From Proteromonas lacertae (Eukaryota; Sar; Bigyra; Opalinata; Proteromonadidae): a stretch of 22,434 nucleotides of DNA. Where the stretch lies: contig NGBS01001296.1 in assembly GCA_002245135.1 (NCBI GenBank), positions 1 to 22,434 of the forward strand, given 5' to 3'. The translations under genes were made by a program, and so were the position numbers. Positions 10,681 through 20,902 of the stretch are shown here, piece after piece (the stretch's first letter is position 1; each line of letters starts with the position of its first letter). A model generated the notes under the pieces. That model searched no databases. It was not told the origin of the DNA and saw only the letters and a list, made by a program, of their open reading frames with translations.

Positions 10681-11126
10681 ATAAGTATTGGGAAATGAAA
10701 AGATAGCTTGATATATTACATCCTGGAACGTTTTTACAGGTCATTTGTCAGCAAACAGCTCGAGATTTGAAAGTTCCAATGGATAGTTTAAAGATGGCTT
10801 GTTATTGGAGTAATAATAAAGTGTCAAAGAATAGTATATCGATAACTGTAGAAGGTTTATTATTATAAGGTGCTTTATTTGATGGTGTAAAGTTGTGTAG
10901 TCCAAGTAATGATTCTAGTGATGTAACAAGTGCTCCACAATGTCGAATTGCTTTTGTTAAAAATGATGATCCTGATATAATTGCGATGAGTCGAAATTTA
11001 GTGTTACCAGTGTATTACGATTCATCTAGAGAACAAGTTTTAACTCAATTATATCTTCCTTGTAGTGAAGAAAAAGAAAAGTGGATAATAAGTGGAGCAG
11101 CTATGTTTTTAATCGATAAAGACTAA
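10681..11126 (+). pseudogene. DYNC2H1: Orphan C-terminal end of a cytoplasmic dynein-2 (IFT) heavy chain
   Basis: The translation follows the C-terminal end of DYNC2H1: LHPGTFLQVICQQTARDL, VPMDSLKMACYW, GLLL then GALFDG, NLVLPVYYDSSRE, LYLPCSEEKEKWI and SGAAMFL. Dynein-2 is the retrograde intraflagellar-transport motor; the full heavy chain exceeds 4000 residues, and only ~130 are here. An in-frame TAA (10866-10868) sits where the family has Glu (GLLLEG), a one-base nonsense change. A short intron-like stretch ending in GATAG (to about 10704) precedes the first codons. The 5' edge coincides with the end of block B, so it is a stranded 3' end. That the paralogue is dynein-2 rather than dynein-1 is judged from remembered family sequence. 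Confidence 0.75.
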
Positions 11127-11230
11127 AAATAATTAATCATTAAATCATTGTTTATTGATGATAAATATATATATTTGTTTGTTTATGTAATGTTACTTCA
11201 CATTTCATTGAATCATTTGTTAAGACAATT

Positions 11231-11300
11231 CTATTGATATAGCTAATCCAATTGGTCCTGCAGGATTCAAGCTATTATAACCATATTTACATAAAATATT
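11231..11300 (+). pseudogene. Relic of a single leucine-rich repeat
   Basis: This stretch reads ANPIGPAGFKLL, a stop, then PYLHK. It closely resembles DNPIGPKGFKLLLPYLY in the pseudokinase-LRR gene at about 12912-12965, also at DNA level. Even the preceding intron end is alike (GATATAG here, GAAATAG there), so the relic includes the 3' edge of an intron. It is a fragment of a related LRR gene left between the dynein fragment and the next gene. The rest of 11127-11380 is AT-rich with no gene visible. Confidence 0.6.
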
Positions 11301-11380
11301 ATTCCCTTAGTTTGTTATACTGAGATGAAATAAAGAGTAGAAAAAAAACAATCCAAATTGAAACGACTATATTTTCAAAA

Positions 11381-14300
11381 ATGTCTAGTTTTTTTGGAAG
11401 TGATGATATGGAAAAGATATTGAAGTATAATATACCGAATTTGAAAGTATGATTGTAAATTATATTGAGTAGATAAAAGAGAGAATAGTAAAGAGTGATT
11501 TTGAAGTACATTTTGTAGTTGTTGGTGTAAATGAAATGAAAATGATGAAGATAATAAACATAGAAAATGTGAAAGAAATAAACTTATTGAAGTTTTATGA
11601 GAAAAACATTCTAATACTAGATAATTGTTTATCCTTCGCTAATCCATCAGAAATCCAAATAATCGGAAATAATTTGATGAAATATGAGAGAAAATTTTAT
11701 TCAAGAGATTTAGAGGAGTTAATTCATAATAAATCATTTTTAATCAACAATATTTGTAATGTGATAATCAATTTATGCGATAATTTAATGATTTTAAATG
11801 AAAATGATTTAGATGTGTATAACTTGAAGAGTTCAAACATATTTTACGAAGACAATAATGATATAAAGTTATGTGATTTATATTTAGATTCATTAAGAAA
11901 AAGAGAAGATATGAGAATATATAATATATGTTTCAAAAGCCCTGAAGAATTAAATGGCTTAGAACGTAATGATCGAAGTGTAATTTGGTCAATTGGGTGT
12001 ATATTATATGAAATGATTTGTAAGAAATTACCATTTGCTGAAGATAATTATATCCTGATAAGTTTGAATAGTATTATGAGATGTAAATATAATTTTGATG
12101 TAGAATGTGATGAAATAATGAAAGAGATGATAGAAAGAATGTTAATAGTGAAGAGTGAAGATAGATTGAGTTTAAAAGAGTTGAAAAAAGAGATGATAAA
12201 TATGAGTGAAATGTTAAAAGATGAAAGTGATAATTTAGTGATATGTAATGAAAGAAAAGAAATATTATTCAATAATGATTATATAGTTGAAATATCTTCA
12301 ATCAATGATCAATCAGAATATTATCTGCGATACAATATATATAATAGTATAGTTAAATGTGATAAAATTTGAATAGAAATTCGAGATGATTTAATCCAAT
12401 GTTATAACAATAAAGCAAATGAAAGATTGATATCAATATTGCTGCTGATGAAATTATATAAAAAAGACAAATCAATAGAAAAAAAATTAGAATTTCAAAT
12501 ACTTCACAAATGTGAAAAAAGAAGATGTCCATGTTGTTTAGATAGAATGATGATGTTTAATATAGAAATTGAAAAAGATAAGGAAAGATTTATTGTAAAT
12601 AATAAATGTTTAAGCAATTGTGAAGAATGGTTAAGATATTACTTCAGAATATTTGAACTAATCAATCTAACATCTGAAATGTTTTGTATAACATATATCA
12701 ATAATATTCATTTAGTTTCTACTATTATACCGCTTCAATATCAGTCACTATTTGGATCATTAGTTTCACAATTATCAAATCTGCAAGAATTGCATTTGTA
12801 TCACTGCAATCTTCATTTTCCATTCGTTGAATCATTAATCAAATCAATTCCATTAATGCAATTGAAATATTTAGATTTGAAATGTAGATATTCCATATAT
12901 TATTTTGAAATAGATAATCCAATTGGTCCTAAAGGATTCAAACTATTGCTTCCTTATTTATATTTAACAATCAATAAAGAGAATGAATTGAATCTTGAAG
13001 GAATGTATTTAAATGATGCATCAATTATATTATTATCAAAAGAAGTACATAAATATCCTCATCTTAAGAGAATAGATATTATAAGTAACTGTAATGTTCA
13101 TTCAAGAGGATTAAAGGAATTATTCTGCAAATATCCACCTTCAAAAATTAGATATGATTTAAATAAAAAAAGCGAATTACTTATTTATAAAGACATACGA
13201 GTTTTAATTAAAAAAACAATTAGTTTAATTCTGAGTAATTGTGAAATTGATGATGATATTATCAAATCATTCATATCTTTAAGATCAAAAGAGTTAAGGA
13301 GAATAAAAAAGTTGATTTTGAGCGGTATTCAATATATGATATTTTTCTATTATTTAGATAATAAACTAACACACAAAAGTGTAAAAATACTAATAAACAA
13401 TCTATCTTCATTTAAAAATCTTAAAATATTAGAATTAAATGGAAATGAAATAGGGGATGAAAGAATGAAATTATTGTCTCCACATTTAAGTTTATTATTA
13501 GAGTCTTCTATAAATTGCTCAAGTATATATAAAATAATTTATTATTATATGTAATGGAAATGGGATTATCTTCAGATGGGTTGAAATGTTTATTAGATGG
13601 TTTAAAGAATATTCATGAAAAAATCAAGCTTGATATTAGTGATAACAACATTGATTCATCAGGAATAGAATATTTGATGAGTTATATAGGGAAAAATGAT
13701 AATATTAAAAAGTTAGTAATTCATAGTATTCTTATAATCCTGGTATATACTATTTGATAATAGATAATCCTATTAGTAATAATGGATTTAAATTATTGTT
13801 AGATCATTTAAATATGATATTTAATAATGATTATTATTATTTGGATATAAGTAACATTTCAATAGATGAAGATAGTGTAATGTTATTATCAAATAAAATA
13901 AACATACTGGGAAAATGTTATAGAATAAAACTAAATGGTAATAATAATAGATTGAATGGATTAAAATCAATTTGTTTAAAATCTTTAGAAAAAGAAGAAT
14001 ATCCATTTATTGATATGAAGAATTTATCATGGACAAATGAAGAATTGAAGTATTATTTAGATTATTGTATTAAAAAGAAAAGAGATGAAATTCATAAAGT
14101 ATATGATTTTTCTAGTATAGAATCTATATCTTTGATGAAATAGATATGAATGTGAATGATTTTCATATTCCATTAATTAAACAAATTGATTATTACGAAC
14201 TAAATTTATCTAATAATAGAATCACATCTAAAGGATTAAAAGAATTAATAGATTTTTTACCACAAAAATCAAATACTATATTAATATATGGTAATTCAAT

Positions 14301-14709
14301 TGGAGATGAAGGAACAGAGTTAATATGTAGGTATTTACATAGGTTTAAATATTACTCATGCTTAACTCTTTCAGGTATATAACAACTAAATGTTATATTT
14401 TGAATAGATATTGGAATGAGTGAGAAAGGATTGAAAATGTTAGTAGAAAAATTAAAAGATTATAAATCATTAGAAAAGATAAATCTATCAGGAAATGTAT
14501 TAAATAAAGAAGAATTGAGATTAATGAAAGAAAACAAAGATGTATTTGATTGTTTAGATGAATTATCAATAACTGTAAATGAGAATATAGATAAATCTGA
14601 TTTAAAGTCTTTTTTAAATACATTCTCAACAATTGGAATAATAAAACTAGATGGAATAAATGAAGAAGAAAAGAAAGAATTGTTAAAACAATTCTATAAT
14701 TTAGTATAA
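11381..14709 (+). CDS. Pseudokinase-leucine-rich-repeat fusion protein
   Basis: Exon 1 (MSSFFGSDDMEKILKYNIPN) is joined across intron 11447-11472 to a kinase-like domain. MMKIINI may hold the VAIK lysine. NLKSSNIFYEDNNDIKLCD matches the catalytic loop and DFG region, but HRD is replaced by VYN and DFG by DLY. SPEEL stands for APE and WSIGCILYEM for the F-helix. No glycine-rich loop is seen, so it is probably catalytically dead. A 30-nt intron (12347-12376) removes an in-frame TGA and joins it to a Cys-containing linker (RRCPCC) and about 18-20 ribonuclease-inhibitor-type LRRs (NPIGPKGFKLL, NRITSKGLKEL, NSIGDEGTEL). LRR introns: 12884-12913, 13325-13357, 13523-13557, 13726-13763, 14375-14407. 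One missing A near 14133 is inferred. Likely a scaffold or signalling receptor, function unknown. Confidence 0.65.
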
Positions 14710-14756
14710 CTGAATTTTTTTAATATCCCTCCTTTTTATAAAATATTAATAAATAA

Positions 14757-15932
14757 TCATATAACTAAATATGCTTCATTCATACTTCGACAAACTGGAC
14801 ATTTATCTACTTCTTTTATACATTCATCACAGATGATTTTATGTCTACAACCTAAAAATATTGTATTTACTTTATTTGTCAAACAAATTATACAAATTTG
14901 ATTTTCATTATCATCATCTTTCTCTGTTTTACTACTTCTCTTTTCTTCACTCTTTGTTACTATTGGTTCAACTATTGTTCTAGTTTCAGTTTTACTTTCA
15001 GTAGTTGTCATTATTATTGGAGGTGTTATTTCAGTTGTATTTATATTTCCTACTGTTGTTCTTGATGTAACATTATTATTTTCAGATGATTGGACTTTAT
15101 CATTATTACTATCAATTACACTCAGTGAATTAGTCAATAATGGAGAAGTAGAATGACTATTACACAATGGATCAGTTACATTTATATTAAATACATCTCT
15201 TGTATTAATCAACATCCTACTATTACTATGATTATTATTATTATTATTAGATTGAGAATTTTCTTCATTTACTACACCCAATGGTATTACTTCCATTCCA
15301 CCTATTTCTCTTTGAGATATTCGGATTGTCTTTATAATTATCTTCTTCATATTAATGGTAATAATATTTCTTCATCAGTATATCCATTCAATGGTTTCAA
15401 TACTGATTTTATTACATTTACTCTTTCATTTCTATCAATATAATGAGTAACATTCTTAAATTCAACTCCATAAAAGAATTGTATTGATATTTCTTTATTT
15501 ACATACATTTCCATTCTATGCATATCATTTTCGGTTTTAATTTCGGATATATACGTAAAAGGAATAGATATTGAAGGTATCACTACTATTGAACGAGATT
15601 TACAACTTATCAAATCCATTAAATGAGTTTCTGCTATTGACTCCAGAGTAGATCTATCACAATACAAATCACTACTATCTAAAATCTATTCAAATGTTAT
15701 ATATTTTATTATACGATTGGATTTCGAAGTGATCGACTTTAATAATATGTATATCTGATTTTGAATAAGATTTTAAATAACACTATTAAATCATAATATT
15801 CATTATACAGTATAAGAAAGACAATATAAACAACACAAAAACGAGGTATAATTCTTCAGGTGTAATATATTTGGGTAAAACATCTATACTTATTAAGTTT
15901 TTATGACTTGAAACTCCGAAATCAAAGTTCAT
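14757..15932 (-). CDS. C-terminal RING-finger protein (probable E3 ubiquitin ligase)
   Basis: The C-terminus is a C3HC4 RING: CIICLTNKVNTIFLGCRHKI then CDECIKEVDKCPVCRS, ending AYLVI. Its short inter-pair spacing resembles the IAP/MGRN1 type. Before it is a ~100-residue Asn/Ser/Thr-rich disordered linker. The N-terminal ~190 residues (from MNFDFGVSSHKNL; later YCDRSTLESIAETHL and EFKNVTHYIDRNERV) are unrecognised. Two introns fit: a ~60-nt one after PEELYL and a ~40-nt one after FEIQS whose true acceptor is the third AG. A one-base shift near 15350, fitting one missing A, separates the N-terminal and RING parts. The gene lies 158 bp downstream of DPH1 on the same strand and ends 47 bp from the convergent LRR gene. 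Its 5' part recurs in blocks A and B. Confidence 0.65.
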
Positions 15933-17373
15933 TCGTTATAAAAATCAAAATTTAATATCAAACTATGTTTGAACTTTCTGAAACGATATAATTTGTTTTA
16001 TTCTTATAACTCAGCCATTCTTTATCAAACACATTATATTATCATCATTAACAAATACACAAACATTAACATCAACAAAACTTAATATTTTACTTACTTT
16101 TATAATAATTACCCCATTTACCACTGTTTTTACTATACCAATCCATTGGATAAATTGCTTTATATTCACATTCACCAATACAACAATAAAACTCATAGGG
16201 AGTTAAAACTGGTTTGGAAAAGCCAGTTCCCCAATCTATACACAACCTTGGACAAGCTATTTCTATCCAATAATCAACATCATCAAATAATGCCAACTAG
16301 ATATTATACACATAATAGAATATATATATATATTTATTTATTTATACTTTTGAAGGAAATATTTCTGATAATAAAATGATAAAATAGTCTTTATTGTGAT
16401 TTTTTAATAATTCTTCTATTCTTTTTAATACAGAGGGATTTCCCTATTTATATATTATATATATTTTTATATATATATTTACTTGTTTTCCTAATGTGCC
16501 TACTACTATTCCCACTTTATTACATTTGTTAGCTTTCATTATCATTTTATATCTTGTATCTAACATCAATTCATGATTATATTCTTCTACTGTAAAAGAT
16601 TTACTATTGCAATAATATTAAAACTATTGAATATACTCATATGGATTATATCTATAAGATTTGGCATGTGGATTCTGTATAATTGCAGATTCTATATGAA
16701 ATCTACCATCACTAACAAATATAAGAGTATTATATTCATTTAATTGTGGAGATGTACAACCTAACACTTCACCACCACTTAATGGCTTTTCTTGAGGTAT
16801 AATTATATTTGAATATTTATCTTTCAATATATTTAAGGCTTCATTTATTGATTTTGTGAATTGAACTGTACTTAATAAACAGATTTTGTTGTTTGTTGGA
16901 ATATTCTTTTCGATTGTTTTTACTAAATGATCAACATCTATTTTTATTCTTACAAATACATATAATGTTTTTATTGACATATATTGAACTGGAACTAAAC
17001 AGCTATGTCCATAATGAACTAACAAATCACAACCACAGTTTTTACTTGTATAATCATCAACACAACAAGCACCATATGTTACATCACCTAAAATTACTGT
17101 TGAACATTTGGTAAAATGTGTTAATATATCACTAATAACACATGAATATCTATTTATTGTTATATAAAAAAATACATTATAAGACCTTCTGGAAACTGAA
17201 GACCTACACATTTGTATTTATTTTTAAGTATTGTATGTATGGTTTTAGGAATTTCAAAATCATAATTTGAAGGTAATTTCTCTAATGCTTTGTTCAAATT
17301 GTCATTATCAACAATAAAGTTAGGTATTCTGTTCGATATCGTCTGAACTACTCTTTTCTGAGTTGATTTTTCT
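15476..17373. repeat. Block C, the probable parent of duplicated blocks A and B
   Basis: 15476-16283 recurs as block A (same orientation) and 15727-17373 as block B (inverted). Only here do both genes continue intact past the block edges: DPH1 into its start codon at 17405 and the RING gene to its zinc finger at 14757. C is therefore the natural source locus. Confidence 0.85.
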
Positions 17374-17405
17374 ATAGAAAGATCTCTATTACTCTCATTC
17401 ATCAA
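16090..17405 (-). CDS. DPH1: 2-(3-amino-3-carboxypropyl)histidine synthase subunit 1 (diphthamide synthesis)
   Basis: With DPH2, DPH1 carries out the first step of diphthamide synthesis, moving the 3-amino-3-carboxypropyl group of S-adenosylmethionine onto a histidine of elongation factor 2 by a noncanonical radical-SAM 4Fe-4S chemistry. Family blocks appear in order: [71 protein letters not shown] (FHIESAI), [13 protein letters not shown] and YPMDWY. The cluster cysteines are expected in GACC, LGCTS and ACPRL. Introns: 17150-17175, 16604-16636, 16444-16482 and 16297-16346 (26-50 nt). The spliced protein is about 385-390 residues, somewhat shorter than the human enzyme. Two consecutive ATGs compete as start; the first is annotated. 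This is the intact copy of three. Confidence 0.93.
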
Positions 17406-17567
17406 AATTAATATTTTATGAAAATTATCACCACTTTAAGGGGAAATTTTGGTTTTTTTTTTTAATTTTTTTAAATTTAGATTAATTTGGATAAACAAAA
17501 ATATAAATAGCAATACATTTAACACATAGAATACTTTGTATTGCTTATTTTCTTTGATTTTTGATTA
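17406..17567. promoter_or_regulatory. Divergent promoter region of DPH1 and the second LRR gene
   Basis: 162 bp between divergent starts. It contains a GC-relieved CCACTTTAAGGGG next to a long T-tract, the least AT-rich patch nearby. No known factor site can be assigned. Block B lacks all of it. Confidence 0.4.
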
Positions 17568-18792
17568 ATGGATGAAAATTTGGTTAATATATTATCATAT
17601 TGTGATAATTCAACATTAATGGGGCTATTGAAGAGAAGCAGTAATTTTAGAAATGCAATTGAGACAGTATGATTTCAATTCTTATTATTAGTGTATTAGA
17701 TCATTGAGAATAAATGTGAATCGTCATATAGAAGATAAAAAAGAAAAGTGTTTTGATTTTCTTGCTTCATTTCCCAATTTACAGAGTATATACTTTATTG
17801 GATTAAACGATAATAATTGTGAAATAATGGTGAAGAAAATAAAGTCATATAGATGTTTTGAAAAGATCGAATGTTTAAATTTCCAACACAATTTCATAGG
17901 TGATAAAGCAATGAATAATTTAGTTGAAATATTAAATCCTAGTATATTTCCTAATTTAAATAAAATCAATTTATCTTATAACAGTTTTTACAATGATAGG
18001 ATTTAAATACATTAATAAACACCACATTTCACAATTACATATTTCCTGATTTAACTTATATAGATTTACATAGTAATATTATAAATAATTAATCTTTTAT
18101 TGTATTAATAGATAATGAAATAACTGAATATGGATGGTATAATTTTATTCCCAAACATGGTTGTTTTGAGAATCTTGCTTATCTAAACATCTCCTGTATT
18201 TCTTAATTTTATTTAATATATATTTATATTAGCAACTAATTTAAAAGATAGAGGATGCGAATGTATATTGCATTTATTAGAAGAAAATGAACTACCAAAC
18301 TTAGAAGAATTGTATGTTGATTGTATGTATTTGAGAATAATCGTATAAAAATAATAGATAATAATATAACTGATATTGGAGTAGAAATACTCTGTGATGG
18401 TTTTTCATTGGGAAATAGTTATTCAATCTGTGTATTATCATTAGTTGGAAATAGAATCTGTGATCCAGGTGTTTCAATATTAAGTGATATTTGTATAGAA
18501 GGATTATTACCAAAATCTGAGAAAATTGAATTTAGGTGAGAATAAGATTTCCAATGAAGGAGCAATAAAATTATGTGAATATTTAGAAAGTAATAATAGT
18601 AATACATTAGAAGAATTGTATTTAAACGATAATTCAATTGGTTATGCTGGAGGTAAAATAATAAAAGATTGTTTAATGAAAGGTGGAGGATATTATTTAA
18701 ATAATATTGTTTTACATCGAAATTTATTAACACCAACAATGTTAAATCGATTAAAAGAAGCAATAATGATGAGAAGAAGAGGTTCTCAGTAG
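17568..18792 (+). CDS. Leucine-rich-repeat protein with F-box-like N-terminus
   Basis: The first ~33 residues (NLVNILSYCDNSTLMGLL, then RSSNFRNAIE) recall an F-box, which would link it to SCF ubiquitin ligases, but the match is weak. After intron 17667-17691 come about eleven ribonuclease-inhibitor-type LRRs (NNEITEYGWYNFI, NNITDIGVEILC, GENKISNEGAIKLC, NDNSIGYAGGKII) and a basic end, MMRRRGSQ. Introns 18073-18111, 18196-18232 and 18323-18357 all split the same LRR codon in phase 1; the exons between them are 84 and 90 nt. Two single-base offsets are needed: one base short near 18000, one A too many near 18522. Repeat type and intron placement match the pseudokinase-LRR gene, so the two share an ancestor. 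Confidence 0.6.
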
Positions 18793-18867
18793 AAGAAACA
18801 GAATTATAAAATTTAAAACAATTACCGAAAATATATTCGTTTCATTTATTTATTTTTGTTTGATAAA

Positions 18868-19131
18868 ATGCCAACAACTCATATTTGTCTTGATAATATC
18901 AGATCATTTGAATTAATTCACTTTGATATATCTCCTGATGGTGTTCATTGTTTAGTTGGAGGAAAGAAATGGTATTGTTTCTTACTTAATGACTTGATCT
19001 AGTGTTAAATTACATTGAATTTGAAAGTAACAGTAACTGGAAAATAAAAGATAGAAAATCTCTGCGAGCCTCCAAAAGACAAACAATAACAAGTATTTGT
19101 GATATAAAATGGAATCCAAATGATAGTATGA

Positions 19132-19168
<37 letters not shown>

Positions 19169-20797
19169 TATGGATGTATAGATTCTGTAGTAGCAACTGC
19201 TAGTCACTCAGGACAAATAATATTTTGGAATGTTCATTTATCTGGTTCAAACTATGGTTCAAATATATGTAAAGATAATTGTGATAATGTAGCCTGTATA
19301 AAATGGTGTAATAGTGATATAAATAGATTATATACAGGATGTAGAAATGGTCAAATCTACAGTTTTGATAAAAGAAATCTATCAAGTAATTTAATCTATT
19401 GTAATAAATATAACAATTGCATTAGAACCATTGAAACTGATCCATTTAATAGTAATAATATAATATATGGAACAGATGATGGAATAGTGATGATATTTGA
19501 TATTCGAATGAATAAAAGATAGTGGTTTTGAGAATAAAAGTCATAATGGTCCAACATTATGTATAAAACACAGTAAAATAAATCCCAATATAATAGCAAC
19601 TGGTGGAAGAGATAAAACTGTAAATGTATGAATAGTAATTTAATATTATTATTTAGATATGGGATGTGAGTGATTTTAGTAATTTTAAAAGAATAAATAC
19701 ATTATATGCTGAGAATAGTGTAATATCGATGGATTGGAGACCAAACTATGAAAGTATTAATATTTATAATATCAATAATAATAATGAATAGATCAAATAG
19801 CGATAGGTTCAATGTTATCACCAGATACACATATTTGGGATACAAGACAAAAATATCGATTTGAATATATAATTGAAACAAATCGATTTAAATCCAACTG
19901 AATTGAAATGGACTGGAATTCCAGGTGATTCAAATAATAAAAGTAAAGAAGATTATATAATAAATATTGGTGAAAGTGGAAATTCATTAGAAGTTAGCAA
20001 GATAACTGAATCATTATCTGTGAAGATTATTCTACCAATGAATTGTTTGTATTATGATAAATCAAACAATCTCTATAATTATAATGAAGAAAAAGATAGA
20101 GATAACACAATTAGAACAAGAAGTGCAGTATGTGAGAATATAAAGATATATGAATTGGATAGAGAATTGATAGGTTTACCTGAAATAGAAACAATAAAAT
20201 ATTTAGTGAATAATTATAAAATAGGAAATACAATAGAAATATTAAATCACAATAGTAAAATAGCTGAGAAAGTGAATCGAAATGATATAAGTGAACGTTG
20301 GTCAATATTAATATCAATAATTCCATTAAAATGTGAGATATTCAATGAAAAAGAAAGATTAGATTTAATAAAAGAGTTGATATTGTATTATATAGAAGAA
20401 AGTGATATATTTCATTATATATTTATAGTGTTGTGTTTTCAAGATTATTGTCTTAAAATATTTAATAAAGAAATATTAGAGAATTGGTATAGTGAATTTA
20501 TAGATTTGTTAAGATCATTAAATCTTCATACTGAAGCTACAAGAATGTGTTCTTTGGATGTAAAACCAAATCTATTTGGAAGAAATCATGATCATGAACA
20601 ATCCAGTAGAATTGATCAAGTAAAAGGGAAGACAATATGTATGTTTTGTCATTTACCAGTAATTGGTATTTATATTTGGTGTAGTGTAATGTCATCATGG
20701 TGGTCATATGAAACATTTTACTAAATGGTTTGAAGATAATGATAAATGTCCTGAATGTGATCATGTATGTAGAAATATGATGAAAATAACATCTTAA
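18868..20797 (+). CDS. WDR24: GATOR2 complex subunit WDR24, WD40 and C-terminal zinc finger
   Basis: WDR24 is a core subunit of GATOR2, which controls TORC1 in response to amino acids at the lysosome/vacuole. The N-terminal half is a WD40 propeller: ISPDGVHCLVGGK, NSVVATASHSGQIIFWN, NRLYTGCRNGQIYSFD, NIIATGGRDKTVNIWD, SPDTHIWDTRQKY. The C-terminus has the diagnostic zinc module, CMFCHLPVIG, WC, CHHGGHMKHFTKWFE and CPECDHVC, close to that of animal WDR24. Introns: 18972-19002, 19125-19181, 19626-19656 and 19754-19791. Four single-base offsets, all reading as one base too many (near 18968, 19515, 19875 and 20673), break the frame. The last lies inside the zinc module, whose conservation shows that the true protein reads through it. 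Confidence 0.82.
19141..19168. repeat. (AAT)n microsatellite within a WDR24 intron
   Basis: About nine tandem AAT units fill much of the intron at 19125-19181, making it the longest intron I could define here. Slippage of this repeat probably explains the length. Confidence 0.85.
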
Positions 20798-20902
20798 TGT
20801 ATTTATATGTTGTGTAATAATTGTGTTTTATGAATTGTAATAAATAAAGCCGTTTCTATTTTTTCATTTTAGATTTAAAATCTTTGATTTTCTTAATTAC
20901 AG

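Noticed and set aside
10681-11126. Block B inserted into a functioning dynein gene
   Set aside because: Sequence left of block B (8858-9032 and the BTB gene) shows no dynein similarity, so the fragment is an isolated 3' end.
12370-12372. In-frame TGA between the kinase-like and LRR parts, as evidence for TGA reassignment
   Set aside because: A 30-nt GT-AG intron (12347-12376) in phase 1 removes it cleanly, and TGA terminates the SHIPPO gene at 5735.
5788-17373. Blocks A, B and C as copies of a transposable element
   Set aside because: They contain only pieces of two host genes and their spacer, their ends differ from copy to copy, and no terminal repeats, target-site duplications or transposase are seen.
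18868-20797. Programmed +1 frameshifting of the Euplotes type in WDR24
   Set aside because: Only one of the four offsets (near 19515) lies at a stop codon, there is no shared slippery motif, and other genes need the opposite correction.
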